This document shows positions 21,027 through 33,483 of a stretch of DNA of 64,000 nt, in pieces (positions within the stretch are counted from its first letter, which is position 1; every line of letters starts with the position of its first letter). The translations under genes were made by a program, and so were the position numbers. The notes beneath the pieces were generated by a model. The model was not told the origin of the DNA, ran no database searches, and worked only from the letters and a program-made list of their open reading frames with translations. This DNA comes from Symsagittifera roscoffensis (taxonomy: Eukaryota; Xenacoelomorpha; Acoela; Convolutidae), in NCBI RefSeq assembly GCF_963678635.1, contig NC_087063.1, positions 60,582,759 through 60,646,758 of the forward strand. The letters are read 5' to 3'.

Positions 21027-22980
21027 AGATGGACTTCTAACGTTGATCGCGATAACGCAAGGAAAGTTGGGAGGTTTGATGAATTTGACACGCTATCCGG
21101 AGCAGATGAAAGAGAACGTGAGGAAAATCGATGTGAAGCGATCCATGGATTCCTGGAATAAGATAAGAGATTTGCGAAATACTCTTATATATTACCTCCT
21201 GCAGCAGAATCGCTTTAAAACATGAGAGGACGTAACGATTCAGAGGGAGGAAGACGTGCGACGTAATGTTGGGGGCATGCCCCTACTAACTGATCTGAGC
21301 TCAGCTATGAGGACCGATCCCTTAGCATTGATCAGAGGAGCCACGGAGTTCGTGACGGTCATATATGGACCTGCAGTCACGTTCGCGTTCTCTGATGTGA
21401 AGGTGGAAGCATACAGGAGGTCATTGCTGCACCTGAACTTCATATCAGCCGTGGAAGGAAGTGCGCTGAATTGGTGTGAGCAGCATGTAGTGCGAGAGCT
21501 CATGAGCGAAGACCTATTAATGCAAAGATATCGGAGCCAGAGATGACGGTCGTTAACTTTGACGATCACTTCCGTAATCGTATGGGAATAGTGGATAGAG
21601 GACGCATCGAGGTGTTTCCAAAGCTCTGGAACTTAAGGCCGCATGATAAAATGAACGGCGAGATCACGAGAATTCCCCGTCTAATGGCCGCGTACCATAA
21701 GGTGAGAGAAGAGACGAAAGGTTGGGGTGATTAAAAGAAACTGCCGGAGGAAATCCCTGGATTCCCTCTGATAAGAAGGATGCTGCTCGGAGCAGTCTCT
21801 GCAGTGCAAACCCCTAGGATGGGAGCCTTTGAGACTAATGAAAGGAGAATGGCGGAATTCTCTGAAATGATGGATCCGTGTTTCAATGACAGAAACGTTG
21901 CAGTGCTGCAGTATACGCAGTTCGCTTATACTGATGAATTAACGAGGAGACGAATGAGCAATGCCGGGACTCCGCAGCCTGGGAGGTTTGACGAGGAATG
22001 GGCGAAACTGGGTCTAGTACCTATGATTATGAGAGGCAAGGCTGACTTACCAGAATCCTCCCTAATCTTAACGAGCGTGAAACCAGGGGTAACGGTGGGA
22101 GGAACCCTACAGACTAGAACCATGCTAGCACCATTTGGACATGAAGAGGTCAAAGTAGTTCATGCAGAGGAAGAAGATCAGTCCGCTGGCAGACTAATTA
22201 TACCGAAATTTCCTGATGGGGCAAGGAGTGAAGAGCAACGGCCCTCAAAATCAGGAAGGAATCCGAGACGAGACATTGGGCAGGGAGGAGCCGTCGATCG
22301 GAAGAACCTATGCAACAGGATCCCGATCAAGCCGAGAAAGAAGACGATAAGGCTTCGACAGGAGGGATGTCCAGCCTGGACTTCAATTTCCTCAGTGATT
22401 TTGAAAACGGCACGGATAGGTTGGAAGCGACCACTGAGCCTGCAGACGAAGGAACTTCCACGCTGGAACCTCCGTCGGCCTTCATGGGAACGAAGTGGAA
22501 CTTGCCGGAGAGCAGCTCTCCGAGCAATTCTAAAAATGCCGAACATAAACTCTTAATGGAATCACCCAGAAAAAGAAGGATAGAAGACACTGCCAGAGTA
22601 CCTTTCTTGGGAACGTTGCCCGAAGAGGAGTGAGAGGTGCATCATAGAGACCATGAAATTAGGACGGGATGCAAAATGGACAAAGTGGCCTTCATGGAAA
22701 AGGTCTAGGCAGTAGTTCAGAGCTACGGAACCCAGTCTTTTTTGAAACTTGGTGTCAACCGACCACTAATGCCGGAAGTCCTTGACAAACTCGACGAGTG
22801 TGAAGGGAGACTGAGCGAGTTGTTGATTGACTCGGCCACTGACGAAAGTGAGGCAAACTCTCCTATCAAGATGACGCCGCAAGAAGACACGGGAGAAGAG
22901 GTGTATCTGTCAACAACCCGGAAGGAACGATGCGACCGAAAATGGTGATTGACAGAATTAATGAAATGAAGATGGAGCAT
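21027..22980 (+). pseudogene. ORF2 middle part, element III, unit 1
   Basis: Successive frames 21043-21225, 21256-21546, 21543-21734, 21780-22556, 22310-22633 and 22742-22948. Blocks shared with element II ORF2 are GGMPLLTDLSSAMRTDPLAL, the KLWNLRPH stretch, and a hydrophilic region with PSKSGRN and a later EVLDKLDECEGRL helix. No known domain was found. It ends at about 22975 where the sequence jumps back to the start of the duplicated unit (copy at 22982). Confidence 0.55.
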
Positions 22981-22981
22981 C

Positions 22982-25840
22982 CGTCAATGGACTGTAACCA
23001 ATAACCGGCGTGGTCTGGCTGATAGCGCAGGCTGACTTTGAGGTTCGCCGATTTAGAGGGATGCCCTCGAACAATACAATGGGTCCAGTAAATGCAACAC
23101 CATAAACTGAATCACGATAAAGGAAATCGAGAAGAAAGACCCGGAAAATTCTTGACGATGAGGGCACCAATAGGACAACACGTGAAAATGTTAAGACAGA
23201 TAAAAGCACCCCCAGGTCACGTAAAAGAAAGAGCGTACCCGAAACAAGTGAATCAAGAAAGTGATGTTCAGAGATACGGTAGATTGAAGGCGATCAAGAA
23301 AGATCAACCATGAGGAAGGCAAAGATCATGGTTGTTGCGAGCTCAGACTTCGTGTATACCTCCAAGTCTCTGTTTTGGCCTGATGTTATAATATAGGCAG
23401 CGGTCGACCTGGATCTAATGCAGTCTGTGTCGATGGCAATTGGGTTACAAGTACAGACAAAAATGAACCCAATCACAATTGTATTTGCTGGCATGAACGA
23501 CCATCTACACAGTAGGGGTTTCCTGAGAAGACTCAGAGAGCCTACGACAGCCAAAGACGCTGTGTGGCCAGCTATAACTGATATCCTCGAGTCAATGGGT
23601 GAAGTAGTGGACACTCTGAAGGAAGATGCCTTCACCAAGATAACACCGAGAGCCGTGTTTGCACTGCCTCCGGGATATGCACAGCTCCCGAATGGACTAA
23701 AGTTTGTATATGCAATGGTGGCATTGCTCTCGGACGGAAGGGAAATATGACGTGATCATAACTGCCCCAAATCGCGAAATAGAGATGGAGAATCTAATGC
23801 CACACATGGCTGAATTACCTGCGGTGTGGTCTGAAATCTCATTTGCGATGCGAGGATTCAAAGACCATTCACTACACATGCTAGTGTTAGACGAGATGTT
23901 GGGGTTGGAACTGTCCAACTTCAGCCGAGAGCTCAAATTGAAGCCAGGAATTGAAGATGACCATAGGGTGATCATGGCGATGTCAAACGATTTATGGTTC
24001 CGAGGATTGGAAATAAAAGAGGAAGGAGAGAGAAGCAAGAACTCCAAGGAGACCAGAGCTCACTTGGAAGCGATGGTTTTGAGAAAAAAACCAGAGGCTA
24101 ACAAGTGGCTGCACTTGACCCCTCGGATAGCAGCAATGGGCGCGGATGCTTTCGCGCAATGCTCAGTGATGATCAGGAAGATCGATGCCGACTTAGTGAA
24201 AAAAATAAACCTGGCTGAGAAAGCTGAGGAGAAATTAGCCGAGTTCGTGAACAAAGTGTGCCAAGTGACCCTGGAAGCTTTCTGGACACAATATGTGAAG
24301 GGAGAAGAAGGCTTTGACCGGACTGAGAGCATGTTGGAAGGGCAAGGAGCCGGAACGACCGTGTCCTTCTTGGCAAAAATATACCCTTCATTTTCTCGAT
24401 ATCTGATAAAAGAATTCTTTCAAGTAGTCGTAGAAGTATCGATCGTTGAGTTACTAGCCCTGTTCGTGACGGTTGGAGCAGAGAACTTTGTGAAAGGACG
24501 AGCGATACTGCTCACCGAAGGAGTGCAGAATTTGTGATTGGATTGATTTCTACCGTTATGGACCTGCAGTCACGATCGCGTTCCCTGATGTGAAGGTGAA
24601 AGCATACATCGAGGTGTTTCCAAAGCTCTGGAACTTAAGACCGCATGATAAAACGAACGGCGAGATCACGAGAATTCTTCGTCTAATGACCGCGTACCAT
24701 AAGGTGAGAGAAGAGACGAAAAGCTGGGGTGATTAGAAGAAACTGCCGGAGGAAATCCCTGAATTCCCTCTGATAAGAAGGATGCTGCTCGAAGCAGTAT
24801 CCGCAGTGCAAACCCTTAGGATGGGAGCCTTTGAGACTAATGTAAGGAGAATGGCGAAAATCTCTGAAATGATGGATCCGTGTTTCAATGGTAGAAACGT
24901 TGCAGTGCTGCAGTATACGCAGTTTACTTATACTGATGAAGTAACGAGGAGACGAATGAGCAATGCCAAGACTCCGCAGCCTGGGAGGTTTGACAAGGAA
25001 TGGGCGAAACTGGGTCTAGTACCTATGATTATGAGAGGCAAGGCTGACTTACCAGAATCCTCCCTAATATTAACGAGCGTGAGAGGAGGAAGATCAGTCC
25101 GCTGGCAGACTAATTATACCGAAATTGCCTGAGTGAAGAGCAAGGGCCCTCAAAATCACGAAGGAATCCGAGACGAGACAATGGGCTATGCAACAGGATC
25201 CCGATCGAGCCGAGAAAGAAGACGATAAAGCTTCGATAGGAGGGATGTCCAGCCTGGACTTCAATTTCCTCAGTGATTTTGAAAACGTCACGGATAGGTT
25301 GGAAGCGACGACTGAGCCTGCAGACGAGGGAACTTCCACGCTGGAATCTCCGTCGGCCTTCATGGGAACGAAGTGGATCTTGCCGGAGAGCAGCTCTCCG
25401 AGCAATTCTAAGAATGCCGAAAGGAAACTCTTAATGGAATCAACAAGAAGAAGAAGGATAGAAGGCACTGCCAGAGTACCTTTCTTGGTTACGTTGCCCT
25501 TGGTAAGGTGCATCATAGAGACCATGAAAATAGGACGGGATGCAGAATGGACAGAGTAGCCTTCATGGAAAATGTCTGGGCAGTGGTTCAGAGCTACGGA
25601 ACCCAGTCTATTTTGAAACTAGTTCTCAACCGACCACTAATGCTGGAAGTCCTTGACAAACTCGACGAGTGTGAAGGGAGATTGAGCGAGTTGTTGATTG
25701 ACTCGGCCACTGACGAAAGTTAGGCAAACTCTCCTATCAAGATGACGCCGCAAGAAGACAAAGGAGAAGGGGTATATCTGTCAAGAACCCGGAAGTGAAC
25801 GAAGCGATCAAAAATGGTGATTGACAGGATTAATGAAATC
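22982..25840 (+). repeat. tandem duplicate of the ORF2 central region, element III, unit 2
   Basis: A second copy of 19437-22975, in the same orientation, overall about 95% alike by eye. It carries SGNH-like frames (23418-23750, 23704-24537) and the middle part (24782-25132, 25188-25559, 25508-25723). Two internal deletions remove the equivalents of about 21043-21363 and 21417-21606. Bases 23945-24539 are identical to 20432-21026, which suggests recent gene conversion. The unit ends near 25840, where the unduplicated ORF2 continues. Confidence 0.85.
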
Positions 25841-27252
25841 AAGATGAAACTGGGCAGCAAGGTGACATTGAGGAAAACGGGGAAGACAAAGGTGGATTCC
25901 GAGATCTCGATGAAAGCCGTCAACTCAGCTAAAAGAAAACGCGTCGAAGAAGCTATGGACTTGGGACAGGGTGAGGATCAATTGCCTGGTACAGACAGGA
26001 TGTTGACTGACGTAGCGATGGTGTCACCCATTCTCGTGGCAGGAACAAAATCAGCCAGTTACAAAACTAAAAAAAGTGACCGCACTCTGACTGGGGCGAC
26101 GTCAGAAATGGAGATACTCAGCCAATAGGGGGGAGTACTCCTAAAGACTTCGAACCATCTCCCATGAATCACGAAAAGGGAAGCGTTGTAGGACAGCTGG
26201 TCCCAGTGGAATATAACCGACTGACGGTGTCGGAAACTATATCGATTGCTGAACCCGCCGGTGGATACATGGAGATGTTAGAGTACAGAAATTCGGCCAG
26301 AGGTACCTAATGGCTCTGGAAGACAAACGTGCCATGGAAGGTTACTTGGAGACGATGATGCAAGGCACCACCCTGAAACAGAAGGCATACGGGACTCTGA
26401 TATTGTCTGAAATGCACGTGGAAACGATCGAGCAGTTGGCGAGTCTTCCATGGAGAGCGGTAGTGTTACGAGGAAGAAATGAAAATAAAACCGAAGATAC
26501 ACGCAATGATAGCAATACCCTATGTAAGAACACTGAGGTAATAACACTTAGTTACAACTGAGGTTCGCTTTGTGCATGATTGGATTGACTCGCGGGGAAT
26601 TTGATTCGAAAGAAAGGAAGAGATCGAAGGGAGAAAAGGTGTTCTTGATGACGAGTGTGAGGGATCTGATGACCCAAGAAGGAGCAGCAGTAGCGTGCGC
26701 GAAGCGGGGAGACGCTCTCTGTTTCATTCGATTTATGATAGAATAAATTTCAAGGCAGGATTGAACACTTGTGTCAAGATGCTAAGAGAAGGCGAAGAAC
26801 GAGCGAAAGCCTTGCTGCTGTTAGCACTTTTGGACATATATCAGAGCAAACCAATGCGAGTGAATATGAAAGAACCTGTGGAACTAGAACCGATGAAGAA
26901 AATAGACTGAATAAGGAGGTTCTCAAACAAGGAGCTGATGCTCACTAAGGAATCCATGGGAGCCATGCCGAAATCCAGTGAATACTGTGGACCGATCAGG
27001 AAGAAATCATACAGTAACGTATCAGGAATCACAGGGATGGCGTACAACCCCTTCATAAATGAAGACTTACGCGATTGCTTCTATGATTACGAGCAAGCAG
27101 TGTTGCTAAGATTCTGGACGTCAAGAATTGTAACGATAGGAAGCGCTACTAATCAGCAGAACAAGCTGAGACTAGTCTTGGAGGAAAAGATGACTGCACC
27201 TTCCGTGCCAGAATCTGACAACCGAGTAGAGTTTGGATTGGGATTCTCGTGA
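25814..27252 (+). pseudogene. ORF2 C-terminal part, element III
   Basis: Frames 25814-26128, 26310-26561, 26695-26910 and 26938-27252. Shared with element II are IRRFSNKEL (there IRRFYNKEL), GITGMAYNPF (there GTMGYNPF) and PSVPESDNRVEFGLGF (there ISVPCSNKRVELKMGN). It is helical and charged, with LLLLALLDIY as one hydrophobic run. No known domain. The frame stops at 27250, where about 1.6 kb present in the sister copy (30130-31710) is missing. Confidence 0.55.
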
Positions 27253-27449
27253 CGTTGTGCCTCCACAGCAGCTTCTGCCGAAACAGAGAATCTAACGTTG
27301 ATCCTCTACGTTGTTTTAAACAAAGAGTAGAAGAGCAGAAATGTTGGAGGACTGCTTCCAACAGCATCAAAATAGCTACCGACGTGTTGCAAGACACAGA
27401 GACTGAAAGTGCGGAGTCAATGTCTCAGGAGGAGGAGATGGAGCATTGA
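27249..27449 (+). pseudogene. ORF2 C-terminal tail after internal deletion
   Basis: A short frame that resumes in the ORF2 tail: LHSSFCRNRE matches LHKSFCRNRE at about 31730 and LHNSFCLNRE in the reverse-strand copy. The residues between GLGFS and this block are deleted. The nucleotide stretch is about 90% like 31712-31890, and ends at a shared GGAGATGGAGCATTGAC. Confidence 0.6.
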
Positions 27450-27760
27450 CAAATGGCCAAAAAACAAGAACCAAAAAGAAAGAAAATTAGAAGAATTTAG
27501 AAGTTTTAGAACTTCTAAGCGACGAACAGAAGAAAAAACAAAGAGGCGGCGAAAGAGAAGATGTTAAAACTCAGAATTGTTTTGTATGTGACAAAAAACT
27601 CAAGTGAGAAACAAATCAGCTAAGTTTGCAATTGAAACTGAAAAGAAAACGTTTAGTTGAGTTTTGAAGATTGAAGAATTTGTTGCATTTATAAGTTTGG
27701 ATTTTGATTTTAGCTAGTGGCTTTAGAGACACCTACTATTTATTTAGAAAGGCTTGAGTT
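27450..27760 (+). other. 3' non-coding DNA of element III with purine-rich tract
   Basis: No gene. A purine-rich run (AGAAAAAACAAAGAGGCGGC, then GAAAGAGAAGA) at 27529-27560 is followed by TGTTAAAAC at 27562, which could be the polypurine tract and start of this element's own 3' LTR. The LTR would be cut at 27761, where a reverse-oriented R2 LTR ends. The same arrangement is repeated at 31891-32193. Confidence 0.4.
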
Positions 27761-29054
27761 GTAACAGTCGCCTACTTAAGTCACATATAAGGTTAAAGAA
27801 AAATAGGCCTTATAACCATTGGCTCAAGAGTCAGGGACACTATCTGTTGTGTTTTTCTACCTCGAACGGTCGGAGCCAATTCGGTTCACTTGCGACAGGA
27901 GACTAAAATCCTCGTTACAACTCAAAGCCACTACCAAAATACCCCCCACTCCAGCAAATAAGAACGTCCCCATAGTTAGGTCTCAAAATACCCAAAATAC
28001 GCGAACGCCGTTAAAAACAGGGTCGGAACAGTCCGTACAGTTACTTTTTATTAGACAGTGGAAATTTGATCCATTTCAGATGGATCAACCTAAAACTCTT
28101 CTCACCTCAACATAATAGTTATAAAATTTACTCAAGAAAACTGAATTGCGTGCTCACATACCAGCACACTCCATAATTGGAATAACTAAATTAACTAGCG
28201 ACTCAATTAACTAGCGACTAAATTAACTAAGATTTGATGGGTAATTAAGTTTAACTCGAGAAGCTTGTAATGAATTAGTTTTAGGCCAAGAAAAAGGTTT
28301 TGGGTCTGGACCAATGGGAGACTTCGGTTTTCCACGTTTTCACCGAAGGTTCATTCTGATCCACTTGAATTTCAATCTCCTTTCACTCGCGATTTTTTTC
28401 TGTCTCCTGCCACGACTAAGACAGCTCTATTCTCGCTCTAATTAAGTATCGGAAATTGCGAATAGCAATTTCCCGCTGCTTTTTAAACTACTTTTCCGCG
28501 ATTGTAGTTCGGTCGTTCTGATCTTATTTTTCTGAGATTTTCAGTTGTCGCGAGAAAGTTGAGCATGACATTTTCAATTCAAATTTTTGAAAAATTCCAT
28601 TTGATCCCAAAATCACGTTGTTCGTACTTCTTAAGGTCAAACTTCCAAATATGACCGCCGACTGGCATATACTCCCCGGACTCAAGATCGATGTCCTCAT
28701 TGCGTGTCGCCGTCTGTCAGTGAATCCCCGGAATTTTGAGTGTCGCTCAAGATACAGTGCCAGTGGTCATTTACAGAAGTTTGCAGCAGACTTAAGTTTA
28801 TCTACACCCCAAAACTCTTTACCATGCAAAATTGTCATAAAATCGCTAAACAGCAATCAAAATCTGCATACACCTGCACCCTAAATTTCTGCTTTGCAAG
28901 CGAATGATCTAAAATTGCTTTTATGTTTTTATCCTATTCAATCAGGAAATTGTCATGCAGCATTTTGATTTTTATAATAAATATAGCATATTAATAACAA
29001 TATCTCGTTTCGCTGAAACTTTTTTTTCGTGAACTCAGATTCATCCGAGTTCAC
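27761..29054 (-). repeat. LTR, type R2, duplicated copy
   Basis: About 1.29 kb. On the reverse strand it ends GGCGACTGTTACA at 27761. It matches 32194-33458 nearly throughout and 58694-59582 in part. An AATAAA lies near 28050 on the reverse strand. At the other end a purine tract (29062-29079) precedes a TG that could be the LTR start. It was copied along with its flanks in the 2.8-kb duplication 27240-30045. Confidence 0.65.
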
Positions 29055-29120
29055 GCTCAAGCCCTTTTCCTTCCCTCTCAAGACTCAAGACTCTAGAATT
29101 CCCCCCACTGAGCTCCCTGC

Positions 29121-30046
29121 TCATTTCGCATTCTTCGCCTTTGAGGTGCTGGGCCCTGATGCGCTTGACACCGTAATCGGTCCTAGCAGTGCTCCTTCAT
29201 CATCGGAGCTGATCACTATCTCTTCCCAAGCTTTTAGTTGTTCGTAGGATCGCATCCACTCTCTCTGTCCCTGCAACCTCTTCGCTTGGTTTGGCAAACC
29301 CTTCACTTTCGATTCTCTATTCAAGCAAAAGGAGTTATGAAGACTCAGGCTCACGTTCTTCGCCAAGTCCTCTTCCAGTATTGATTCCCTCGCCTTGTTA
29401 TTATCTCTAGACACTCTACCAACTTTTTTCCATCCCGTCGTGATCGCATTTCGGTGGGTCAGCAAAGGTCTCTTGAAGTCTTCTGGTCCAATCTCTGCCA
29501 GGAACTGTCGGTATTCTTTCTGATGCTTTTTCATGTAATCTTTCGTCACCATAAACAACCAAGATGTCAATGTCGCTCGAAACCATGGGAAGAATCTTGT
29601 GCGGCTCCATATGTGCCTGACCTCCATCGGTATGGCAAATATCTTGCACGAAGTCTCAAACAGCTCCAGTCTCCTGCTATAGTCAATAGTGTATATCGAC
29701 TCTGCCGTCGGTGCTCTCGACTCCCGATATTTGGTCACGTTCTCCTCGATCCATCGTAACGCCAACATTGTGCTTACCACCAAGAGGGTCACCTTCTACC
29801 GGTGATCAGGTAATCCAATCGACCGAATTTTTTCCACGTCCCATACTAAGCAGAGGTTTGCATGTTCTGGGTACCACACCGTCTGTGCCAGACAATGATA
29901 TGGGCAATCCCCATGTGTAATATCGATGCTCCGGAGGTTACGTTCTCCCGAAGCTTCCAGCAGAGGTTCCACCTCCATCATCTTCTCATGCATCGCATCC
30001 TTCTCCTCCAGGTTTGGGGCACTATTCATCGGTTTCCCGATTACGT
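29121..30046 (-). pseudogene. ORF2 C-terminal fragment, element II type, duplicated copy
   Basis: A 223-codon frame (29792-29121) plus a preceding frame (30275-29796, of which only the part below 30046 belongs here). Blocks are LALRWIEENVTKYRES, RRLELFETSCKIFAIP, HRNAITTGWKKVGRVSRDN and a Ser-rich tail SSASGPSTSKAKNAK. It is almost the same as 33524-34456. The (+) ORF2 of element III has the diverged equivalent (IRWLEDNVKEN, FVTHRNTVTTAVKRTSR). Function unknown. Confidence 0.65.
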
Positions 30047-30059
30047 GTTTCACTGTCGG

Positions 30060-31890
30060 AAAAGATGACTGCACCATCACTTCCAAAATCGGACAACCGA
30101 GTGGAGTTTGGATTGGGATTCTCGGATGAACTACAGAGAACCAGCTTAATGGTGGTATGGGAACTGATAAACCATCATGGTGTCCTAGCCCCAACGCTGA
30201 TTCGATATTACGTGCGACACACGACGTGTAGAGGGAATTGAACTCAGATTGTAACTTGTTTGACCTGAACATCATCTATAACTTGATGACGACAGCCTCT
30301 AAGAGCAACTAGGAAGACAAGGTAGAGTTGCCTGGCTGGGTACCAGAGGACTATATCAAACCTGGTAGCTGTCTGGCAGAAGTCTGTGGACTGGAAGGTC
30401 ATATCTGAGGAGGTCTGGATTGCGTAAAGACCCTGGAGAAGCAACACAAGCAATTAACGATATTATTTGGGAACATTGTGATGAAGGCGAAAACAGAAAC
30501 GGAAATGATTACAGATTGCAATGGAAAAACTGAGGTGAATCTAGTGACTGCAATAGGATTCTACAGGATCTTTGGTTCCTTAGAGTCACCCTTGATTATA
30601 GAACAAAAGCATGAGTTGGTTACGACCATCAGTGTAGAAGTGTTCACGGGAATATTGCAAACTGAGTTGAAGCATATTGGAAAATGGAGAGAAGCGATTG
30701 AGGTGGAAATGAACATCCGGCAGAGTGAACCTTATCGAAGACCGACGGGAGGGAGGTATTTAGTGGGATCAACTCTAGCTCTATTGTGCAAGTAGCGGTG
30801 GATGTGAAGAGTACCAGACCGATCGTGGATCAAGCTTTCTCTGTGCCGAAACGCGTAAGACTAGCAAGAATGTCAGAAAAATCTTACGAGTTACTGTGCA
30901 AAATGTTCTCAGCAGTTCCGGAGAGAACCAAAATGGAGTTAGAATCGATAATTTGGAGAGAAGTTCATAGAATACGCCAATGTGAACTTCAGCGACTTTG
31001 AAAGACAAAAGCAGAAAGAGTCAACAGGCAAAGGATTACAATGCAGTAGATGATAATGATGAACTCCATCGAGTGATGATGGAAAAAAACCACTACTGGA
31101 AGCTTCGGGAAAACGTAATTGGAGGAGCATCTTGTCGAAACATGATGAGGTACCCTATCATTGCTTGCTGCAAACATAGTGGTACCCCAAGTGTAGTAAT
31201 CTGGTGTTGATCTGGGACTGTGGAGAGCTGCTCTCTATGGGTTTACCAGATTCATCACAGCCCATAACGATAAGGATCGTAGGAGTTATGATGGCGATAC
31301 GATGGCTGGAAGATAATGTCAAGGAGAACAATAGACAGCAGGCGCCCGCGAAAGAACAGTTACAGGAATTGGATTGTCTAAAAGATTTAGATCTTTTTGA
31401 AACAATGTGCAAAATCTTGAACATTCCGATGGAAGTGAAAAAGATATGGGCCAGAAGATGACTGATGCAACATGACTGCATGGTTGTATCAGCCAACATG
31501 GTTGCATGGTTGTATGAGTATGCTAAGAAGCATATGTCGAAGCACAGCAGAATGTACAGTTCGTATCAGCTGGATTTTGGAGCACGAGCCTTTAAGCGAG
31601 CTTTTGTAACTCATCGGAATACAGTAACCACTGCAGTGAAGAGAACTTCTAGGACAATTGAAAATGACGGAAGGTAGAAAGAAGAGATGTTGAAAGAGGA
31701 ATTGGAGAGAAAGGTGACGTTGCGCCTTCACAAGAGCTTCTGCCGAAACAGAGAGACTCTACCTTGTTTTAAACAAAGAGTAGAAGAGCAGAAGTGATGG
31801 AGGACTGCTTCCAACAGCGTCAGAATAGCTACCGACATGTTGCAAGATACAGAGAATGAAAATGCGGAGTCAATGTCGCAGGAGGAGGAG
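30060..31890 (+). pseudogene. ORF2 C-terminal fragment, element III type, second copy
   Basis: This starts at AAAAGATGACTGCACC, equal to 27187 of the first copy, and continues with the part the first copy lost. Frames 30014-30241, 30478-30795, 30786-31001, 31204-31461 and 31465-31677. AFSVPKRVRLARMSEKSYEL matches AFSVPKCVRLARMSHHSHKL of element II. Later blocks are MAIRWLEDNVKEN, FETMCKILNIPMEVKKIW and THRNTVTTAVKR. No known domain; several stops. The copy shows what the full ORF2 end looks like in this family. Confidence 0.6.
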
Positions 31891-32193
31891 ATGGAGCATT
31901 GACAAATGGCCGAAAAACAAGAACCAAAAAGAAAGAAAATTAGAACTTCTAATTGACGAACAAAAGAAAAAACAAAGAGGCGGCGAAAGAGAAGATGTTA
32001 AAACTCAGAATTGTTTTGTATGTGACAAAAAATTCAAGTGAGAAACAAATCAGCTAAGTTTGCAATTGAAACTGAAAAGAAAACGTTTAGTTGAGTTTTG
32101 AAGATTGAAGAATTTGTTGCTTTTATAAGTTTGGATTTTGATTTTAGCTAGTGGCTTTAGAGACACCTACTATTTATTTAGAAAGGCTTGAGT
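31891..32193 (+). other. 3' non-coding DNA, second copy
   Basis: This repeats 27450-27760, including the purine-rich run (31968-31996) and the following TGTTAAAAC. The R2 LTR end begins at 32194. No gene is seen. Confidence 0.45.
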
Positions 32194-33458
32194 TGTAACA
32201 GTCGCCTACTTAAGTCACATATGAAGTTAAAGAAAAAAAAAGACCTATAACCATTGGCTCAAGAGTCAGGACACTTTCTGTTGTGTTTTTCTACCTCGAA
32301 CGGTGGGAGCCAATTCGGTTCACTTGCGACAAGAGACTAAAACCCTCGTTACAGCTAAAAGGCCACTACTAAAATACCCCCCACTCTAGAAACAAGAACG
32401 TCCCCATAGTTAGGTCTCAAAATACCCAAAATAAGCGAACGCCGTTAAAAACAGGGTCGGAACAGTTCGTACAGCTACTTTTTATTAGAAAGTGGAACTT
32501 TGATCCATTTCAGATGGACCAACCTATAACTCTTCTCACCTCAACATAATAGCTATAAAAGACACTCAAGAAAACAGAATTGCGTACTCACATACAAGCA
32601 CACTCGAGAATTGGAGTAACTAAATTAACTAGCGACTCTAGATTTGATGGGTAATTAAGTTTAGCTCGAGGAGCCTGTTATGATTTAGTTTTAGCTCAAG
32701 AAATAAGTTTTGGGTCTGGACCATTGGGAGACTTCGGTTTTCCACGTTTCCACCGAAGGTTCGTTCTGGTCCACTTGAGTTTCAATCTGCTTTCACTCGC
32801 GGTTATTTTCTGTCTCCTGCCACAAATAAGACAGCTCTACTCTCGCTCTAATTAGGTATCAGAAATTGCGATAGCAATTTACCGCTGTTTTTTAATTACT
32901 TTCCCGCGATTGTAGTTTGGTCGTTCTGATCTTTTTTTTTCTGCGATTTTCAGTTGTCGCGAAAAAATTGAGCATGACATGTTCAATTCGATAATTTGAA
33001 AAATTCCATTTGACCCCAAAATCACGTTTTTCGTATTGCTCAACGTCAAACTTCCAAATATGACCGACTAGCACATACTCCCCGGACTCAAGATCGCTGT
33101 CCTCATCGCGTGTCGCCGTCTGTCAGTGAATCCCCGGAACTTTGAGTGTCGCTCAAGATACAGTGCCAGTGGTCAATTACAGAAGTTTGCAGCAGACTTA
33201 AGTTTATCTACACCCCAAAATTCACTACCATGCAAAACTGTCATAATATCGCTATACAGCAATCAAAATCTGCATACAACTGCACCCTAAATTTCTGCTT
33301 TGCGAGCTAATGATCTAAAATTGCTTTTATCCTCTTGATTTCAATCGGGAAATTTTCATGCAGCATTTTGATTTATATAATAAATATAGCATTTTAAGAA
33401 CAATATCTCGTTTCGTTAAAATTTCTTTTTCGTGAACTCAGATTTCTTCCGATTTCAC
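32194..33458 (-). repeat. LTR, type R2, candidate 3' LTR of element II
   Basis: About 1.26 kb; on the reverse strand it starts at a TG near 33458 and ends CTGTTACA at 32194. ORF2 of element II and a polypurine tract lie directly upstream on the same strand, the order expected for a 3' LTR. It is roughly 88-90% alike, by eye, to the truncated 5' LTR at 58694-59582. The exact start is uncertain because no independent full copy is available. Confidence 0.65.
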
Positions 33459-33466
33459 GCTCGAGA

Positions 33467-33483
33467 CCCTTTCCTTCCCTCTC
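33467..33483 (-). promoter_or_regulatory. candidate polypurine tract of element II
   Basis: The reverse strand reads GAGAGGGAAGGAAAGGG, 17 purines in a row, between the ORF2 stop (33524) and the presumed R2 LTR start. Such tracts prime plus-strand DNA synthesis in LTR retroelements. The duplicate at 29062-29079 has one extra A. Confidence 0.55.

Noticed and set aside
17281-27450. ORF2 as ORF1 of a CR1-type LINE or part of a rotifer Terminon
   Set aside because: Those also carry GDSL/SGNH domains, but no LINE or Penelope-like reverse transcriptase, hammerhead motif or poly-A end was seen, and ORF2 follows a Ty3 Pol twice.
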